Below are positions 16,617 to 25,842 of a stretch of DNA of 38,753 bases, in pieces. The DNA lies in contig CAZJYI010000115.1 of NCBI GenBank assembly GCA_964550025.1, forward strand, positions 1 through 38,753, given 5' to 3'. Source of the stretch: CAZJYI01 sp964550025 (GTDB lineage: Bacteria; Verrucomicrobiota; Kiritimatiellia; UBA8416; CAYOBW01). The position numbers and the translations under genes were made by a program. Position 1 is the stretch's first letter. Each line of letters opens with the position of its first letter. The notes under the pieces were generated by a model that saw only the letters and a list, made by a program, of their open reading frames with translations, did not search any database and was not told the DNA's origin.

Positions 16617-19254
16617 TTCTCCAGGTCAGGAATTGGCGTTGGCGGCGTGGCCCGTCGTGCTGGTCGCCGTGGCCGCGGTGGCGGCTCTGGCGGCCTGGAT
16701 CGCGGCGCACCGGCGCCCGGCGCGTGCCGGGGGCTGGCCGGCCCGGCTTGCCGGAATGCTCGTGCGCGGCGGCATCGGCTCGCTGACGCTGTGGCTGGTA
16801 TTGCAGACGATGGGGCGGCGCATCTACCTGGCGACGCCCTGGCCCGTCTGGATTCCCGCCTGTCTCGGGGGCTTTGCCGTCGAGATCGCCGTTGCCTCCT
16901 ACGCCTGGGAACGCCGCACCACGAGTCCGGCGATCGGGCGGGCCCTGGTCGTCCTGCGGATTCTGATGGTGCTCTTGATGGCGCTTATGCTGGCCCAGCC
17001 GGTGTGGACGGACATTCTGCGCAAGGAACTCGAGCGCTACGTGTTGGTGCTTGTGGACGACTCCGAGTCCATGCGCCTGACGGACCGCGGTGTCGGACGT
17101 CCGCGGTTGTCGGTGGCCCACGACGCGTTCTTCGACGAGCAGGAAAGAGAGGGCCCGAGTGTCGCCGACCGACTGGCCGGCAAGTACAAGCTGCGCTACT
17201 TCCGGTTTGCGGGAGACATCGAGGAGTTCGACTCGTCCGCGTGGCCGGGGTCGAAGTCGGAAGGAGCGACGAACGCGGTTGGCGGCGTCGAGGGCGCCGT
17301 GCCCCGGCACAAGAGCACCGATATTGCCGGTGCACTCGAGAAGGCCGCGCTGGAGACGCCGCCCGAGAGCCTGGCGGGTGTGCTGATGTTGAGCGATGGG
17401 CGGCATAACGGCCAGTCGAGTGTCGACACGATTTCCCGCAAGCTCGGCGTCCAGGGGTCGCCCGTGTGTGCCCTGATGGTTGGGAGCCGGACCCCTCCCT
17501 GCGATGCGTCCGTGCTTTCACTGCAGGCCCCGGAAGCGATCTATCTGAACGACAAGGTCGGCGTCTCCGCCGACGTGAAGTTTGACGGCATGAAAGGACG
17601 CGAGGTCGCCGTGCGGCTGGTTCACGAGGATGAGATCGTGGACGAAATCAAGGTGAAGGTCGCCGACGACCGTTTCCGAAAGTCGATCCGCTTCGCCCAC
17701 GTGCCGGAGGGCGACGGGATCGCGCGCTATTCCGTTGCTATCGAACCCGTCGAGCAAGAGGTGCGCGGCGACAACAACATCTGGGACTTCAACGTTGCCG
17801 TGTCGGACGACCGCACGAACGTGTTGCTCATCGACGGGGTCCCGCGCTGGGAGTTCCGCTACCTGCGCAACCTCTTCCACGGCCGCGACAAGTCCGTTCA
17901 CCTGCAATACGTGCTTTTGCGGCACGACACCATCGAGGGCATGCCCGGCCTGGCGGACGTGGCAGCCACCGCGTCGCGCGAGTTCGGGGAATCCGAAGCC
18001 ACGCGGCTTCCCGAATCGGAGGAGGAATGGTTGCGCTTCGACGTGATCATTCTGGGCGACGTCGACCCGGAGGAGCTGGGCGGCGAGGCCCTGGCAACGC
18101 TGCGCAGGTGCGTGGCGGAACGCGGTGCGCTGCTGGCGCTGATCGCGGGGCCGCGCTACATGCCCCATGCGTACCGCAGTCCCACGCTTGGCGAACTGCT
18201 TCCCGTCGTTACGAAAGACGGCACCCGCGAGGAGTACTTCGAAGCCCCGGAAAGGGCTTTTCAGCTTGTGCTGACACCGGAGGGGCGCGGGCATGCCATT
18301 ATGCAGCAGGCCGAGTCCATCGACGAAAGCGCGGAACTGTGGGAGGGGCTGCCCCCATTGCATTGGCGCCACGCCGGGCTCGAAGCCAAGCCTTCGGCTA
18401 TCGTCCTGGCCTACGCGCAGGCTGCCGGCGGCGGCGCTGAAGAAAGGGCCGCGAGTCCGCCGGGACAACGCAGCCTCGAACAGATGGCCGACGCCGTCGC
18501 GGCGGAGCGTGCCAGGCAGCAGCAGTCACCGTTGATCCTGCTGCAGCGTTTCGGGCTCGGCCGGGTCGCCATGCTGACCTTTGACCGTACGTGGCGCCTC
18601 CGGTATCGCGTCGGCGATACGTATCACCACCGTTTCTGGGGGCAACTGCTGCGCTGGGGGACCGGGGAACGGCTGCGCTCGGGCAGCGAGCTCGTGCGCG
18701 TAGGGACGGACCGCGTTACCTACACGCGCACCGAGCCCGTGCGGGTGGTCGCCCGGATGCTTACGGACGAACGGCGCCCCATGGCCGACGCCACCGTCTA
18801 TGCCAATGTCGTGCGCGGCGGCAATCGCATGCTGCGAAAGCCGCTCTTCCAGCGCGACGGTTCCCCCGGTCTCTACGAAACCGTGTTGCCGGCGCTGCCG
18901 GTGCCGGGGCGCTATACGATTGAGCTCGACGGGAACTCCGTTCGGGAGACGCTGGCGGAGGAAGGAACCAATGCCGTGCGGACGGAAGTGCTGGTCGTCA
19001 CGACACGCGATCCCCTGGAACTGTCCGAGCTGACCGCGGACCGGGATCTCCTCGACAAGGTCGCCACGCTCAGCGGCGGCAGCGTTGTCGATGAGCTCGA
19101 GCCCGCGGGGCTGCTCGAGCTCTTCGGGCCGGGGAACCGGGCCGTCGAGGAGATACGGAATGTCTCGCTCTGGGATTCGCTGCCCATGTTGCTTCTCCTG
19201 GTTCTTACCGTTACTGCTGAATGGTTGTTGCGGCGCAAGGCCGGTTTGACCTGA
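16606..19254 (+). CDS. Membrane vWA / class I amidotransferase-like protein
   Basis: 882 residues. Membrane segments are visible at about 12-34, 57-71, 80-100 and 112-134, and again at the C-terminus ('LPMLLLLVLTVTAEWLL'). A vWA-like domain carries DDSESM at 151-156, a D-x-S-x-S metal site. A region starting 'TNVLLIDGVPRWEFRYLRNLF' resembles the amidotransferase-like fold of large PVC-phylum vWA proteins, but no catalytic triad was recognised. It overlaps the BatA-type gene by 11 bases and precedes the DUF4175-like gene by 20 bases, so the three are almost certainly cotranscribed. It probably forms a membrane complex with the BatA-type protein, presenting domains to the periplasm; this is inferred from topology and context. 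Confidence 0.82.
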   Translation: MEASSPGQELALAAWPVVLVAVAAVAALAAWIAAHRRPARAGGWPARLAGMLVRGGIGSLTLWLVLQTMGRRIYLATPWPVWIPACLGGFAVEIAVASYAWERRTTSPAIGRALVVLRILMVLLMALMLAQPVWTDILRKELERYVLVLVDDSESMRLTDRGVGRPRLSVAHDAFFDEQEREGPSVADRLAGKYKLRYFRFAGDIEEFDSSAWPGSKSEGATNAVGGVEGAVPRHKSTDIAGALEKAALETPPESLAGVLMLSDGRHNGQSSVDTISRKLGVQGSPVCALMVGSRTPPCDASVLSLQAPEAIYLNDKVGVSADVKFDGMKGREVAVRLVHEDEIVDEIKVKVADDRFRKSIRFAHVPEGDGIARYSVAIEPVEQEVRGDNNIWDFNVAVSDDRTNVLLIDGVPRWEFRYLRNLFHGRDKSVHLQYVLLRHDTIEGMPGLADVAATASREFGESEATRLPESEEEWLRFDVIILGDVDPEELGGEALATLRRCVAERGALLALIAGPRYMPHAYRSPTLGELLPVVTKDGTREEYFEAPERAFQLVLTPEGRGHAIMQQAESIDESAELWEGLPPLHWRHAGLEAKPSAIVLAYAQAAGGGAEERAASPPGQRSLEQMADAVAAERARQQQSPLILLQRFGLGRVAMLTFDRTWRLRYRVGDTYHHRFWGQLLRWGTGERLRSGSELVRVGTDRVTYTRTEPVRVVARMLTDERRPMADATVYANVVRGGNRMLRKPLFQRDGSPGLYETVLPALPVPGRYTIELDGNSVRETLAEEGTNAVRTEVLVVTTRDPLELSELTADRDLLDKVATLSGGSVVDELEPAGLLELFGPGNRAVEEIRNVSLWDSLPMLLLLVLTVTAEWLLRRKAGLT

Positions 19255-19274
19255 CGCCGCTCGAGGAGAGTACA

Positions 19275-22200
19275 ATGAAAGAAGTCTATGACCGCCTGCC
19301 GCCTGAGCTGGCAACGAAACTCAGGGTTTCGTTGAGACGAGTCCGGCACGTGCTTCTGATCCGGGGGGGGCTTGCCGTCGCGGCGATTGCCATTGCCGCG
19401 TTGATGGTGGCTATGGCCATTGATGCCACGGGTGTCGTCATGTCGGCGACGGGGCGATGGATCCTGTTCGGGATGGTCTTGGCCGCGGCCGGTGTGGCCG
19501 CGTCCCGCTACCTCTGGTATCCCATCAAGTTGCGATTGACGCTCAAGGATATCGCGGCCGCCGTTGACCGGCACCACCCCGAATGGCAGGAGCGCGTCAG
19601 CTCCACCGTCGAGCTCCTGTCGGACGACACGTCCGCCGAGTTGCTCGGTTCGCAGCAACTGATCGAGGAACTGGCCAAGGCGGCTGTGGCCGATGCCTGG
19701 CAGTTGTCGCCTCGCATGGAGTTCTCGATGAAATCGGCCAAGCCCGTCATCGTGGCGGCGGGGTTGCTGGGCGTGACGCTGGTGGTGCTCCTGGCTGTGT
19801 GGCCGTCCGAGATGGCCCGCCTCCTGACGCGCACGCTCGTTCCGTTTGCAGACGTGGGCAACGCACAGGCGGCCAGGATGTCCCTGCGCCCCGGGGACTG
19901 CATCATTCCCAAAGGCGCCGCGTTGCGCGTGGAAGCCAGCGTGGGCAGGCGCGGCATCCGGTTGGCGGAGCTGCAGGTCGTCGACGAGACGGGGGGGGAG
20001 TACGCCGAGCGCATGACGCGTATGAGTCTGCCGGACGACAGCGTTTCGCGCTTTGCCCTGTATATGCCTTCGGTGACGAACTCATTCCGCTACCGTGTGC
20101 GCGCCGGGCGCGCCATCAGCGCGCACTACCAGGTGGATGCCATTGACCGCCCCGGCATTCAGGACCTGACCATCGGCTACAACTACCCCGAATACACCGG
20201 CCTGGAGACGCGCAAAGAGCCGTCCTTGGGCGAGGATATCGCTGCCGTGGCCGGGACCGAGGTGACGCTCGACGTGACGGCGAACAAGCCGGTCAAGAGC
20301 AAGGAGTTGCTGCTGAGCAGTGCGCTCGACAAGCTCCTTCGGACTCTGCGAGAGGATACGCAGAACGTGACGTGGACATTCGCTCTCAAGAAGGGCGTGC
20401 AGGGCACCTGGGGGGTGAAGTTCACGGACGGGTATGGGTTTACCAACTACCCGGCCTCCTTCGGCGTGCAGGCGCTTGACGACCGTATTCCCCTTGTGCA
20501 GCTCACGGAGCCCATGGATAAGAAGCTCACGGTCAAGCCGAACGACATCGTTCCATTCGGCTACATTGTGAGCGAGGACTTCGGCATCCATGCCGCGGAA
20601 TTGGTGCTCGAACTCGGACCGAAGAGCAAGAAGACGATCCCGCTGACGGTGCCGCGCAGGCTCGAGGACAAGCGCGAGATGTGGGCCGGCGCGGCCATGT
20701 TGGAACTGGCGTCGCTCGACCTCGGTTCCGCGCGCCGCATCAAGGCTCGGATTCGCATAGGCGACACGCTGCCGCAAGACCTGAAAGGTCCGCAGTACGG
20801 TCTCAGCGAACCGGTGACGATCGAGATCAACCGCAGTGCGCCGACGTTGCTGACGCAGAATATCAGGGAGCAGGAGGAGGCCGTGCGCGAAGCCCTGGCG
20901 GAGACCAGGGACCACGCTGCAAAGGCCATGCAGAAAGCGGCCAACAAGGATGACCAGGTGGCGAAAGAGGATGAGATCGAAGCGTGGCGGCGCAGAGAAC
21001 TGGAGGAAGTGGCGCACCAGATGGCCTCTGCACAGGCCAAGCTGGAAGACCTCGCCGACCAGGTGGAGGGAACGCCGTTCGACCGTCTTGCGGAACCCAT
21101 GCGTGATGTGGCGGAAGAACACATGCAGGAGGCGCGGGAGGCGGCCGAGTCCATACCGCTGACGGACAACCTGGACGATCGCAGGGCCGAAGCGCAGAGC
21201 ATGGAGCAGAACGCCCGCGACGCCCTGAGCGACCTTCGTGAGATGATGAATGACGTCCAGGAAGCCGCGCGCGACGCGCGCAGGATGGCCCAGGTGGCCG
21301 ACCTCGCGCAGCGCGAAGACCAGTTGGCGCGTCAGATCGCGCAGGCCGGGCAGGACCCCCAAAGCGAAATGCCGTCGGACTGGCAGCGTGCGCAGCAGCA
21401 GCTCGCCAGGGAGGTGGCCAACCTGATGCGGCAGGAGCCGCAAGCTCTCCAGCAACAGCTCGCGTCCGACGGCGCCGAAGCTCAGCAGCTTGCACAGCAG
21501 GCACAGGAGCTCGGGCAGGCCGAGCAGGCTCTCAGCCAACACAACCCCGAAGGGGGGGGCGAAGCCCGGAACGAGGCCCTGCGCCAGGACCTCGTCGGCG
21601 AGCTGCAGCGACGCCAGGAAGCGCTGGCGAACGATACGCAGGAGTTCGCCGGTTCCGAGAGCGCGCAGAGCCAGCCGGCGGGTCACCAGGCAGAACAGGC
21701 AGCCGGCGAGGCCGCGCAGTCGGCGCAGGAGCTGTCCCAGGGCGACTTGGGACAGGCCGCCGAGGCGGCTGAAACCGCCGCCGACACGCTGCGGGATGCG
21801 CAACAGGGCTTTGAAACAGGGACCCCGGGCGGAGAACAGGGCGGTCAGGAAATGGGTGAGCAGGGTGGCGAACAAGGCGGGGAGCAGGGCGGGGAACAAG
21901 GCGGGGAGCAGGGCGGCGAGCAAGGTGGAGAACAGGGCGGCGAACAAGGTGGAGAACAGGGCGGCGAGCAAGGCGGCGAACAAGGCGGTCAGCAAGGAGG
22001 GGAGCAAGGAGGCCAACAGGGCGGTCAGCAAGGGGGCGATCCCGCTTCGGCCGCACAGGCGGGGGACCTGGCGGGACGCGAAGAACGGTTGGCCGAAGAG
22101 ATGCGTGCGGTAGAGGCCGGCGACCTCGGTGAGGCCATGGGCATGATGCTTGAAGACATGGCCGGCGAGGCCGCCGCGCTGATGGAGCAGGCCGGCGCGC

Positions 22201-22892
22201 TGGCCGCTCGGCAGGAGGCCCTTGGTCAGCCCGTTCCCGGTGGTTCGCAGCCGGGACAGCCGCCGGGTTCCCAGGGGCAGTCACCTTCGACGTCGGAATC
22301 GATGGGTGCCATGGCGGGGCAGATGTCGCAGCTTTCGCAGCAACTCGGTTCGCAGGCCGGTGCAGCGGCGCAAAGTGGGCAATCCCAATCAGGCACACCG
22401 CTGGAGCCGGGCGCCTTGTCCGAGTCTTTCGAGCAGTCGATGGCGGCTGCCGGGGCGCCGTCTCCGGGGCAGGCCGCTGCCGCGGCACAGCAGGCTGCCG
22501 CGGCCCTGCAGAGCCTGGCTCAATCCGCGGCGCAGCAATTGGGAATGTCGGCCGCACCAGGAACGATGCCTGGCATGATGGCCGGGTCGATGCCCGGACA
22601 GATGCCGGGTTCTCCCTCGTCGCAGCCGTCCTCGATGCCGTCTTCGATGCCGAGCATGGGGGAAGGAATGGGGCGACAGTCCATCGAAATCGCAGACGGT
22701 CTGCCGGAGATGTTGAAGGAATTGGGAATGACGAAGGCGGACTGGACGCGCCTGAGAGGCAGCCTCAAGGGTGACGTCGTCGATGCCGGGTCCGATGACA
22801 TTCCGGCCGAATATCGCAAGATTATCAAGCGCTATTTCCGGGAGCTTGCAAAACACGGAGGCGAGCTTGAGAACAACGGCAAACGCAGGTAG
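19275..22892 (+). CDS. DUF4175-like membrane coiled-coil protein with Gly-Gly-Glu-Gln repeats
   Basis: 1205 residues. Membrane segments lie at about 25-49, 61-82 and 157-176. A beta-rich periplasmic region follows (about 180-520), then a long Ala/Gln/Glu-rich coiled coil (about 529-835), a Gly-Gly-Glu-Gln repeat (about 850-920), a low-complexity Gln/Gly/Pro/Met stretch, and a conserved-looking tail 'LPEMLKELGMTKADWTRLRG' with 'AEYRKIIKRYFRELAKH'. That tail and the N-terminal layout match large DUF4175-type proteins found beside MoxR/BatA genes. The ATG at 19275 has GAGGAGAG five bases upstream; the in-frame opening at 19221 overlaps the previous gene without a ribosome site. The coiled coil suggests a structural or scaffold role in the envelope. 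Confidence 0.85.
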   Translation: MKEVYDRLPPELATKLRVSLRRVRHVLLIRGGLAVAAIAIAALMVAMAIDATGVVMSATGRWILFGMVLAAAGVAASRYLWYPIKLRLTLKDIAAAVDRHHPEWQERVSSTVELLSDDTSAELLGSQQLIEELAKAAVADAWQLSPRMEFSMKSAKPVIVAAGLLGVTLVVLLAVWPSEMARLLTRTLVPFADVGNAQAARMSLRPGDCIIPKGAALRVEASVGRRGIRLAELQVVDETGGEYAERMTRMSLPDDSVSRFALYMPSVTNSFRYRVRAGRAISAHYQVDAIDRPGIQDLTIGYNYPEYTGLETRKEPSLGEDIAAVAGTEVTLDVTANKPVKSKELLLSSALDKLLRTLREDTQNVTWTFALKKGVQGTWGVKFTDGYGFTNYPASFGVQALDDRIPLVQLTEPMDKKLTVKPNDIVPFGYIVSEDFGIHAAELVLELGPKSKKTIPLTVPRRLEDKREMWAGAAMLELASLDLGSARRIKARIRIGDTLPQDLKGPQYGLSEPVTIEINRSAPTLLTQNIREQEEAVREALAETRDHAAKAMQKAANKDDQVAKEDEIEAWRRRELEEVAHQMASAQAKLEDLADQVEGTPFDRLAEPMRDVAEEHMQEAREAAESIPLTDNLDDRRAEAQSMEQNARDALSDLREMMNDVQEAARDARRMAQVADLAQREDQLARQIAQAGQDPQSEMPSDWQRAQQQLAREVANLMRQEPQALQQQLASDGAEAQQLAQQAQELGQAEQALSQHNPEGGGEARNEALRQDLVGELQRRQEALANDTQEFAGSESAQSQPAGHQAEQAAGEAAQSAQELSQGDLGQAAEAAETAADTLRDAQQGFETGTPGGEQGGQEMGEQGGEQGGEQGGEQGGEQGGEQGGEQGGEQGGEQGGEQGGEQGGQQGGEQGGQQGGQQGGDPASAAQAGDLAGREERLAEEMRAVEAGDLGEAMGMMLEDMAGEAAALMEQAGALAARQEALGQPVPGGSQPGQPPGSQGQSPSTSESMGAMAGQMSQLSQQLGSQAGAAAQSGQSQSGTPLEPGALSESFEQSMAAAGAPSPGQAAAAAQQAAAALQSLAQSAAQQLGMSAAPGTMPGMMAGSMPGQMPGSPSSQPSSMPSSMPSMGEGMGRQSIEIADGLPEMLKELGMTKADWTRLRGSLKGDVVDAGSDDIPAEYRKIIKRYFRELAKHGGELENNGKRR
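21826..22035 (+). repeat. 12-base coding tandem repeat encoding Gly-Gly-Glu-Gln
   Basis: About seventeen near-identical 12-base units encode GGEQ with occasional GGQQ inside the DUF4175-like gene. Synonymous changes (ggc/ggg/ggt, gag/gaa, cag/caa) are scattered through the array, so the peptide is kept while DNA units diverge. The tract is likely to vary in length between strains by slippage. Confidence 0.9.
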
Positions 22893-22946
22893 CAGGAGAG
22901 CGTGGGCACGCGGGCAGGATCTGAGCCTCGGGGCCTGTCTCCGAGA

Positions 22947-23031
22947 CGGACGGCGTGGAAACCGTTCCCCCATCGCGCAGAATGCGGTTTCTCCGTCTTC
23001 TGGAGGGTCGGGTTCCACCCCGACCGCGTGC
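22947..23031. repeat. GGTCGGG...CCCGACC hairpin element, copy 1
   Basis: It opens with CGGACGGCGTGG (22947-22958) and ends with a hairpin of GGTCGGGTT and CCACCCCGACC (23006-23026). Both blocks recur in the same order at 25568-25707. It fills the 139-base gap between the DUF4175-like gene and the toroid gene, reaching the proposed GTG start of the latter. Confidence 0.7.
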
Positions 23032-24117
23032 GTGGAAGAGCAGACGATAGGACGACGGTGCGGACTGGCTCTGCTGGCGCTGTGCCTTCTGACCGTGTCT
23101 CCAGCCTCCGGCGCGGAGCTGGCCTCGGGAGTCCTCAAGTCGTACAGGGATCGCGTCGATACGGCGATTGAACAGGGGTTGGCGTACCTGGCTTCGATCC
23201 AGACACCCGAGGGCTTCTTCCCTGACACCAGGGGGCAGACGACGGCGATTGTCTCGCTGGCCGGCATGGCGTTCCTGGCGAAGGGGCACACGCCCGGCTA
23301 TGGGGAATACGGTGAAGCGATCAACTTGTGCATCGATTACGTGATGCGCTGCCAGCGCGACAACGGGATGCTCATCCACTCGTCGCACGGCGGCCAGGGA
23401 AGCAACGGCGGCATGTATTCCCATAACATTGCCGCGCTGTTCCTTTCGGAGGTTTCCGGGATGGTGGACGCCGAGCGGCAGGAACAGCTCGACGATGTCC
23501 TGTCCAAAGCGGTGCGTCTCACATTACAGGCCCAGCGCATGCAGAAGTCCGAGATGCATCGTGGAGGGTGGCGCTACAACTGGAACTCGCGGGACAGCGA
23601 TCTGTCCTGCAGCGGGTGGGCGCTGATGTCCTTGCGTTCCGCCCGCATGAATGGCGCCCCCGTGCCGGACCAGGCCATCGAAGACGCGGTTCGCTACATT
23701 CTGCGCAACCACGACGAGCGGACCGGCAAGTTCGGCTACCAGAATCCCGACAGCCACCACGTTACGCTGACCGGTGCGGCGTTGCTGTGTCTCGAACTGA
23801 CCGGGCATCACGGGGACGAGACGACGAAGCGGGCCGGCAGCCACATTCTGAACGTGCACGAGCAGCTTCCCCACCAGTCGCATTGCTTCTACGGCGTGTA
23901 CTACGCAGCCCAGGGCACCTTCCAGCTCGGCGGGAAATACTGGGAGCGTTTCGGGAGTTGGATGTACGACTACTACCTTCCCCGGCAGCATGAGGACGGC
24001 TCCTGGGAGGGTCGCTATGGGCGCTCCTACGCGACCTCGATGATGGTCCTCGCCTTCGCCGTCCCGTACCGCCAGTTACCCATCTATCAGCGCGACGAAA
24101 CGGTGGAGGAGGAGTAG
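23032..24117 (+). CDS. Exported terpene-cyclase/prenyltransferase-type alpha-alpha toroid protein
   Basis: 361 residues from the proposed GTG. A signal peptide is visible (RR, then 'CGLALLALCLLTVSPASGA'). The mature part has the repeated helical-hairpin pattern of squalene-cyclase/prenyltransferase toroids, for example 'AIEQGLAYLASIQTPEGFFP', 'GGWRYNWNSRDSDLSCSGWA' (from about residue 178) and 'EDGSWEGRYGRSYATSMMVL'. The DxDD motif of active triterpene cyclases is not seen, so a binding or structural role is more likely than cyclisation. It is the last gene of the MoxR/BatA cluster. The start is uncertain: no good ribosome site precedes the GTG, and the longer opening at 22771 overlaps the previous gene by 120 bases. 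Confidence 0.8.
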   Translation: MEEQTIGRRCGLALLALCLLTVSPASGAELASGVLKSYRDRVDTAIEQGLAYLASIQTPEGFFPDTRGQTTAIVSLAGMAFLAKGHTPGYGEYGEAINLCIDYVMRCQRDNGMLIHSSHGGQGSNGGMYSHNIAALFLSEVSGMVDAERQEQLDDVLSKAVRLTLQAQRMQKSEMHRGGWRYNWNSRDSDLSCSGWALMSLRSARMNGAPVPDQAIEDAVRYILRNHDERTGKFGYQNPDSHHVTLTGAALLCLELTGHHGDETTKRAGSHILNVHEQLPHQSHCFYGVYYAAQGTFQLGGKYWERFGSWMYDYYLPRQHEDGSWEGRYGRSYATSMMVLAFAVPYRQLPIYQRDETVEEE

Positions 24118-24221
24118 CCCGCGGGTTTGGCTTTGGGATTCGGGATTATGAGGTTGCCAGTCAGGGTTTCTGTTGGCTATGGTTTGCCGCAGTATCTAAT
24201 CAAGATGGGAGGAGGTCGGGC

Positions 24222-24878
24222 ATGAAGAGGATGGGTATGGTTCTAAGGATGCTGGGTGTGTTGGCGATTGCGGGGATGGGGGCCGGTTGTGCCACCAGCA
24301 GGGGGATCCTGGACGTACGCGTTCCGCCGCCCGCGACCCCGGGCGGAGGCAAGACCGTGAATATCGGCGTAGTCAAGGACGCCCGCGCGTTCGAGTTGAA
24401 GCCGCGCCAGGCCTCGATCCCCTCCCTGCGCGACGGCCAGATCAGCAACACGGCGATCACCTCCCGGGCCATCGCTCGCAAGCGCAACGGCTACGGCAAA
24501 GCCCTGGGCGACATTCTGCTGCCCGAGGGGAGGACGGTGGAGGCCCTCGTGCGGGAGGCCTTGGAAAAGGCCCTGCAGGAAAAGGGTTACGCCGTGACCC
24601 AGGGGGCGGCACCGGAAGGTGGAACCGCTGTGCCCATGGAGGTCGATATCCACCAGTTTTGGGCCTGGTTCACGCCGGGGTTCTGGGCCGTCAAACTCGA
24701 GTTCGAGGGCATTCTCGAGATCCGCAGTCCCGTGACGGCCAGCGGCGACAAGGCGAGGGTTCGAGGTTACGTCCGGCTTCGCTCGCAGGCGGCGAACAGC
24801 CGGGCATGGTTGAATACGATCAACAAGGGCATCGACAGCCTCGTCGCCGAGATAAAGCTCAACCTCAAGGATCCGTGA
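24222..24878 (+). CDS. Lipoprotein resembling YajG
   Basis: 218 residues with a clear lipoprotein leader ending 'IAGMGAGC', lipidated residue C23. The body has an early beta segment ('KTVNIGVVKDAR'), a helix 'VEALVREALEKALQEKGYAV', a strand 'AVPMEVDIHQFWAWFTPGF', and a C-terminal helix 'NTINKGIDSLVAEIKLNL'. This order matches YajG-type outer-membrane lipoproteins of unknown function, though identity appears low. GGGAGGAGG stands upstream of the ATG. The gene runs tail-to-tail into nth, overlapping it by 14 bases. Confidence 0.7.
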   Translation: MKRMGMVLRMLGVLAIAGMGAGCATSRGILDVRVPPPATPGGGKTVNIGVVKDARAFELKPRQASIPSLRDGQISNTAITSRAIARKRNGYGKALGDILLPEGRTVEALVREALEKALQEKGYAVTQGAAPEGGTAVPMEVDIHQFWAWFTPGFWAVKLEFEGILEIRSPVTASGDKARVRGYVRLRSQAANSRAWLNTINKGIDSLVAEIKLNLKDP

Positions 24879-25518
24879 TCCCCACGCGTTCGCAGTACTT
24901 GCGGATGGGGCAGGTGTCGCAGCGGGGGTTGCGGGGCGTGCAGACGGTCTGTCCGTACGACACCAGGTACGCGTTCCACCCTTTCCAGTAGCGGAGGGGG
25001 AGAATCTCGCGCAGCGTCATCTCCGTTTCCAGCGGCGTGTCCGTCTCAAGAAGACCGAGGCGGTTGCTGATGCGGTGCACGTGCACGTCAACGCAGATTC
25101 CGGGCTTGTCGAATGCCCGCACGACGACCAGGTTGGCCGTCTTGCGGCCCACGCCGGGCAGTTGGCACAGGTCGTCGATCGTGTCGGGGATGCGTCCGTC
25201 GAATTTCATGTCCAGGACGTCGGGCAGGGCCTTCAGGTGCTTGGCCTTTGTGTGGTAGAACCCGACCGGGAAGATGAGCTTCTCGATCTGCCGAACCGTT
25301 TTGCCGCGCAGGTCCTCGGCGGACTTGACGGCGTCGAAGAGACGCCGACACGCGGCGGCGGTGGTTTCGTCCTTGGTTCGCGAGCTCAGGATCGTGGCGA
25401 CCAGCACGCGAAACGGGTCGCGCGTCTGTACGCTGATCAGCTCAATGACCGGCGCGCGCCGCTTTTCGTACTCCCGCCTGAGGATGCGATTGACGACAGG
25501 GATGGCGTCTGCTTTCAC
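24865..25518 (-). CDS. nth: Endonuclease III (DNA glycosylase / AP lyase)
   Basis: 217 residues. The enzyme removes oxidised pyrimidines and cleaves the abasic site in base-excision repair. The helix-hairpin-helix is 'LPGVGRKTAN' (120-129) with catalytic lysine K126, and the catalytic aspartate is D144 in 'VDVHVHRISNRLG'. The 4Fe-4S ligands C193, C200, C203 and C209 have the standard C-x6-C-x2-C-x5-C spacing. All positions are offset by six from E. coli Nth (K120, D138, C187-C203), so the protein is complete. Translation starts at GTG 25518, with AGGAGGA ten bases upstream. Its 3' end overlaps the YajG-like gene. Confidence 0.96.
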   Translation of the reverse strand: MKADAIPVVNRILRREYEKRRAPVIELISVQTRDPFRVLVATILSSRTKDETTAAACRRLFDAVKSAEDLRGKTVRQIEKLIFPVGFYHTKAKHLKALPDVLDMKFDGRIPDTIDDLCQLPGVGRKTANLVVVRAFDKPGICVDVHVHRISNRLGLLETDTPLETEMTLREILPLRYWKGWNAYLVSYGQTVCTPRNPRCDTCPIRKYCERVGITDP

Positions 25519-25567
25519 GGTGGGACGGTCCTCCTCACAGTCTCTCTCCTATGGCTTCTTCCCGGGG

Positions 25568-25707
25568 CGGACGGCGTGGCGTGTGCCGAAGCCCTGCGTA
25601 GGAGGGCAGCCGTCCCTCCAGCGTCGAGACCGACATCATTCCACTTCTGGAGGGTCGGGTTATCCGCCACAGGCGGACCTGCCAGTGGCACGGCACCCCG
25701 ACCGCGT
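25568..25707. repeat. GGTCGGG...CCCGACC element copy 2, with an inserted GTAG-hairpin unit
   Basis: CGGACGGCGTGG (25568-25579), TTCTGGAGGGTCGGGTT (25645-25661) and CACCCCGACCGCGT (25694-25707) recur from the copy at 22947-23031. Between the first two lies GTAG (25598-25601) followed at once by stem GAGGG and CCCTC (25602-25618). It occupies most of the 324-base spacer between the divergently placed nth and the secreted-protein gene. The last 130 bases show nothing recognisable. Confidence 0.65.
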
Positions 25708-25842
25708 TTCGGGAACGACAAAGGAAAAGAGAGCTGCTTCGGCCCAGTTCATCATTGCTTTTCCTCTTTCTCCATAGTAGATGATGTCCATGGTGAGTAC
25801 ATACCACAATGGTCTGACCGGATCACGAACAACCGATCACGA

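Noticed and set aside
20082..22031. 649-codon minus-strand frame rich in Leu and Ala
   Set aside because: It mirrors the coiled coil and the GGEQ array. The apparent hydrophobic repeats are the complement of Gly-Gly-Glu-Gln codons, not membrane segments.
21826..22035. CRISPR-like regular repeat
   Set aside because: Units are 12 bases, contiguous and without spacers, and are translated as GGEQ. No cas genes are present.
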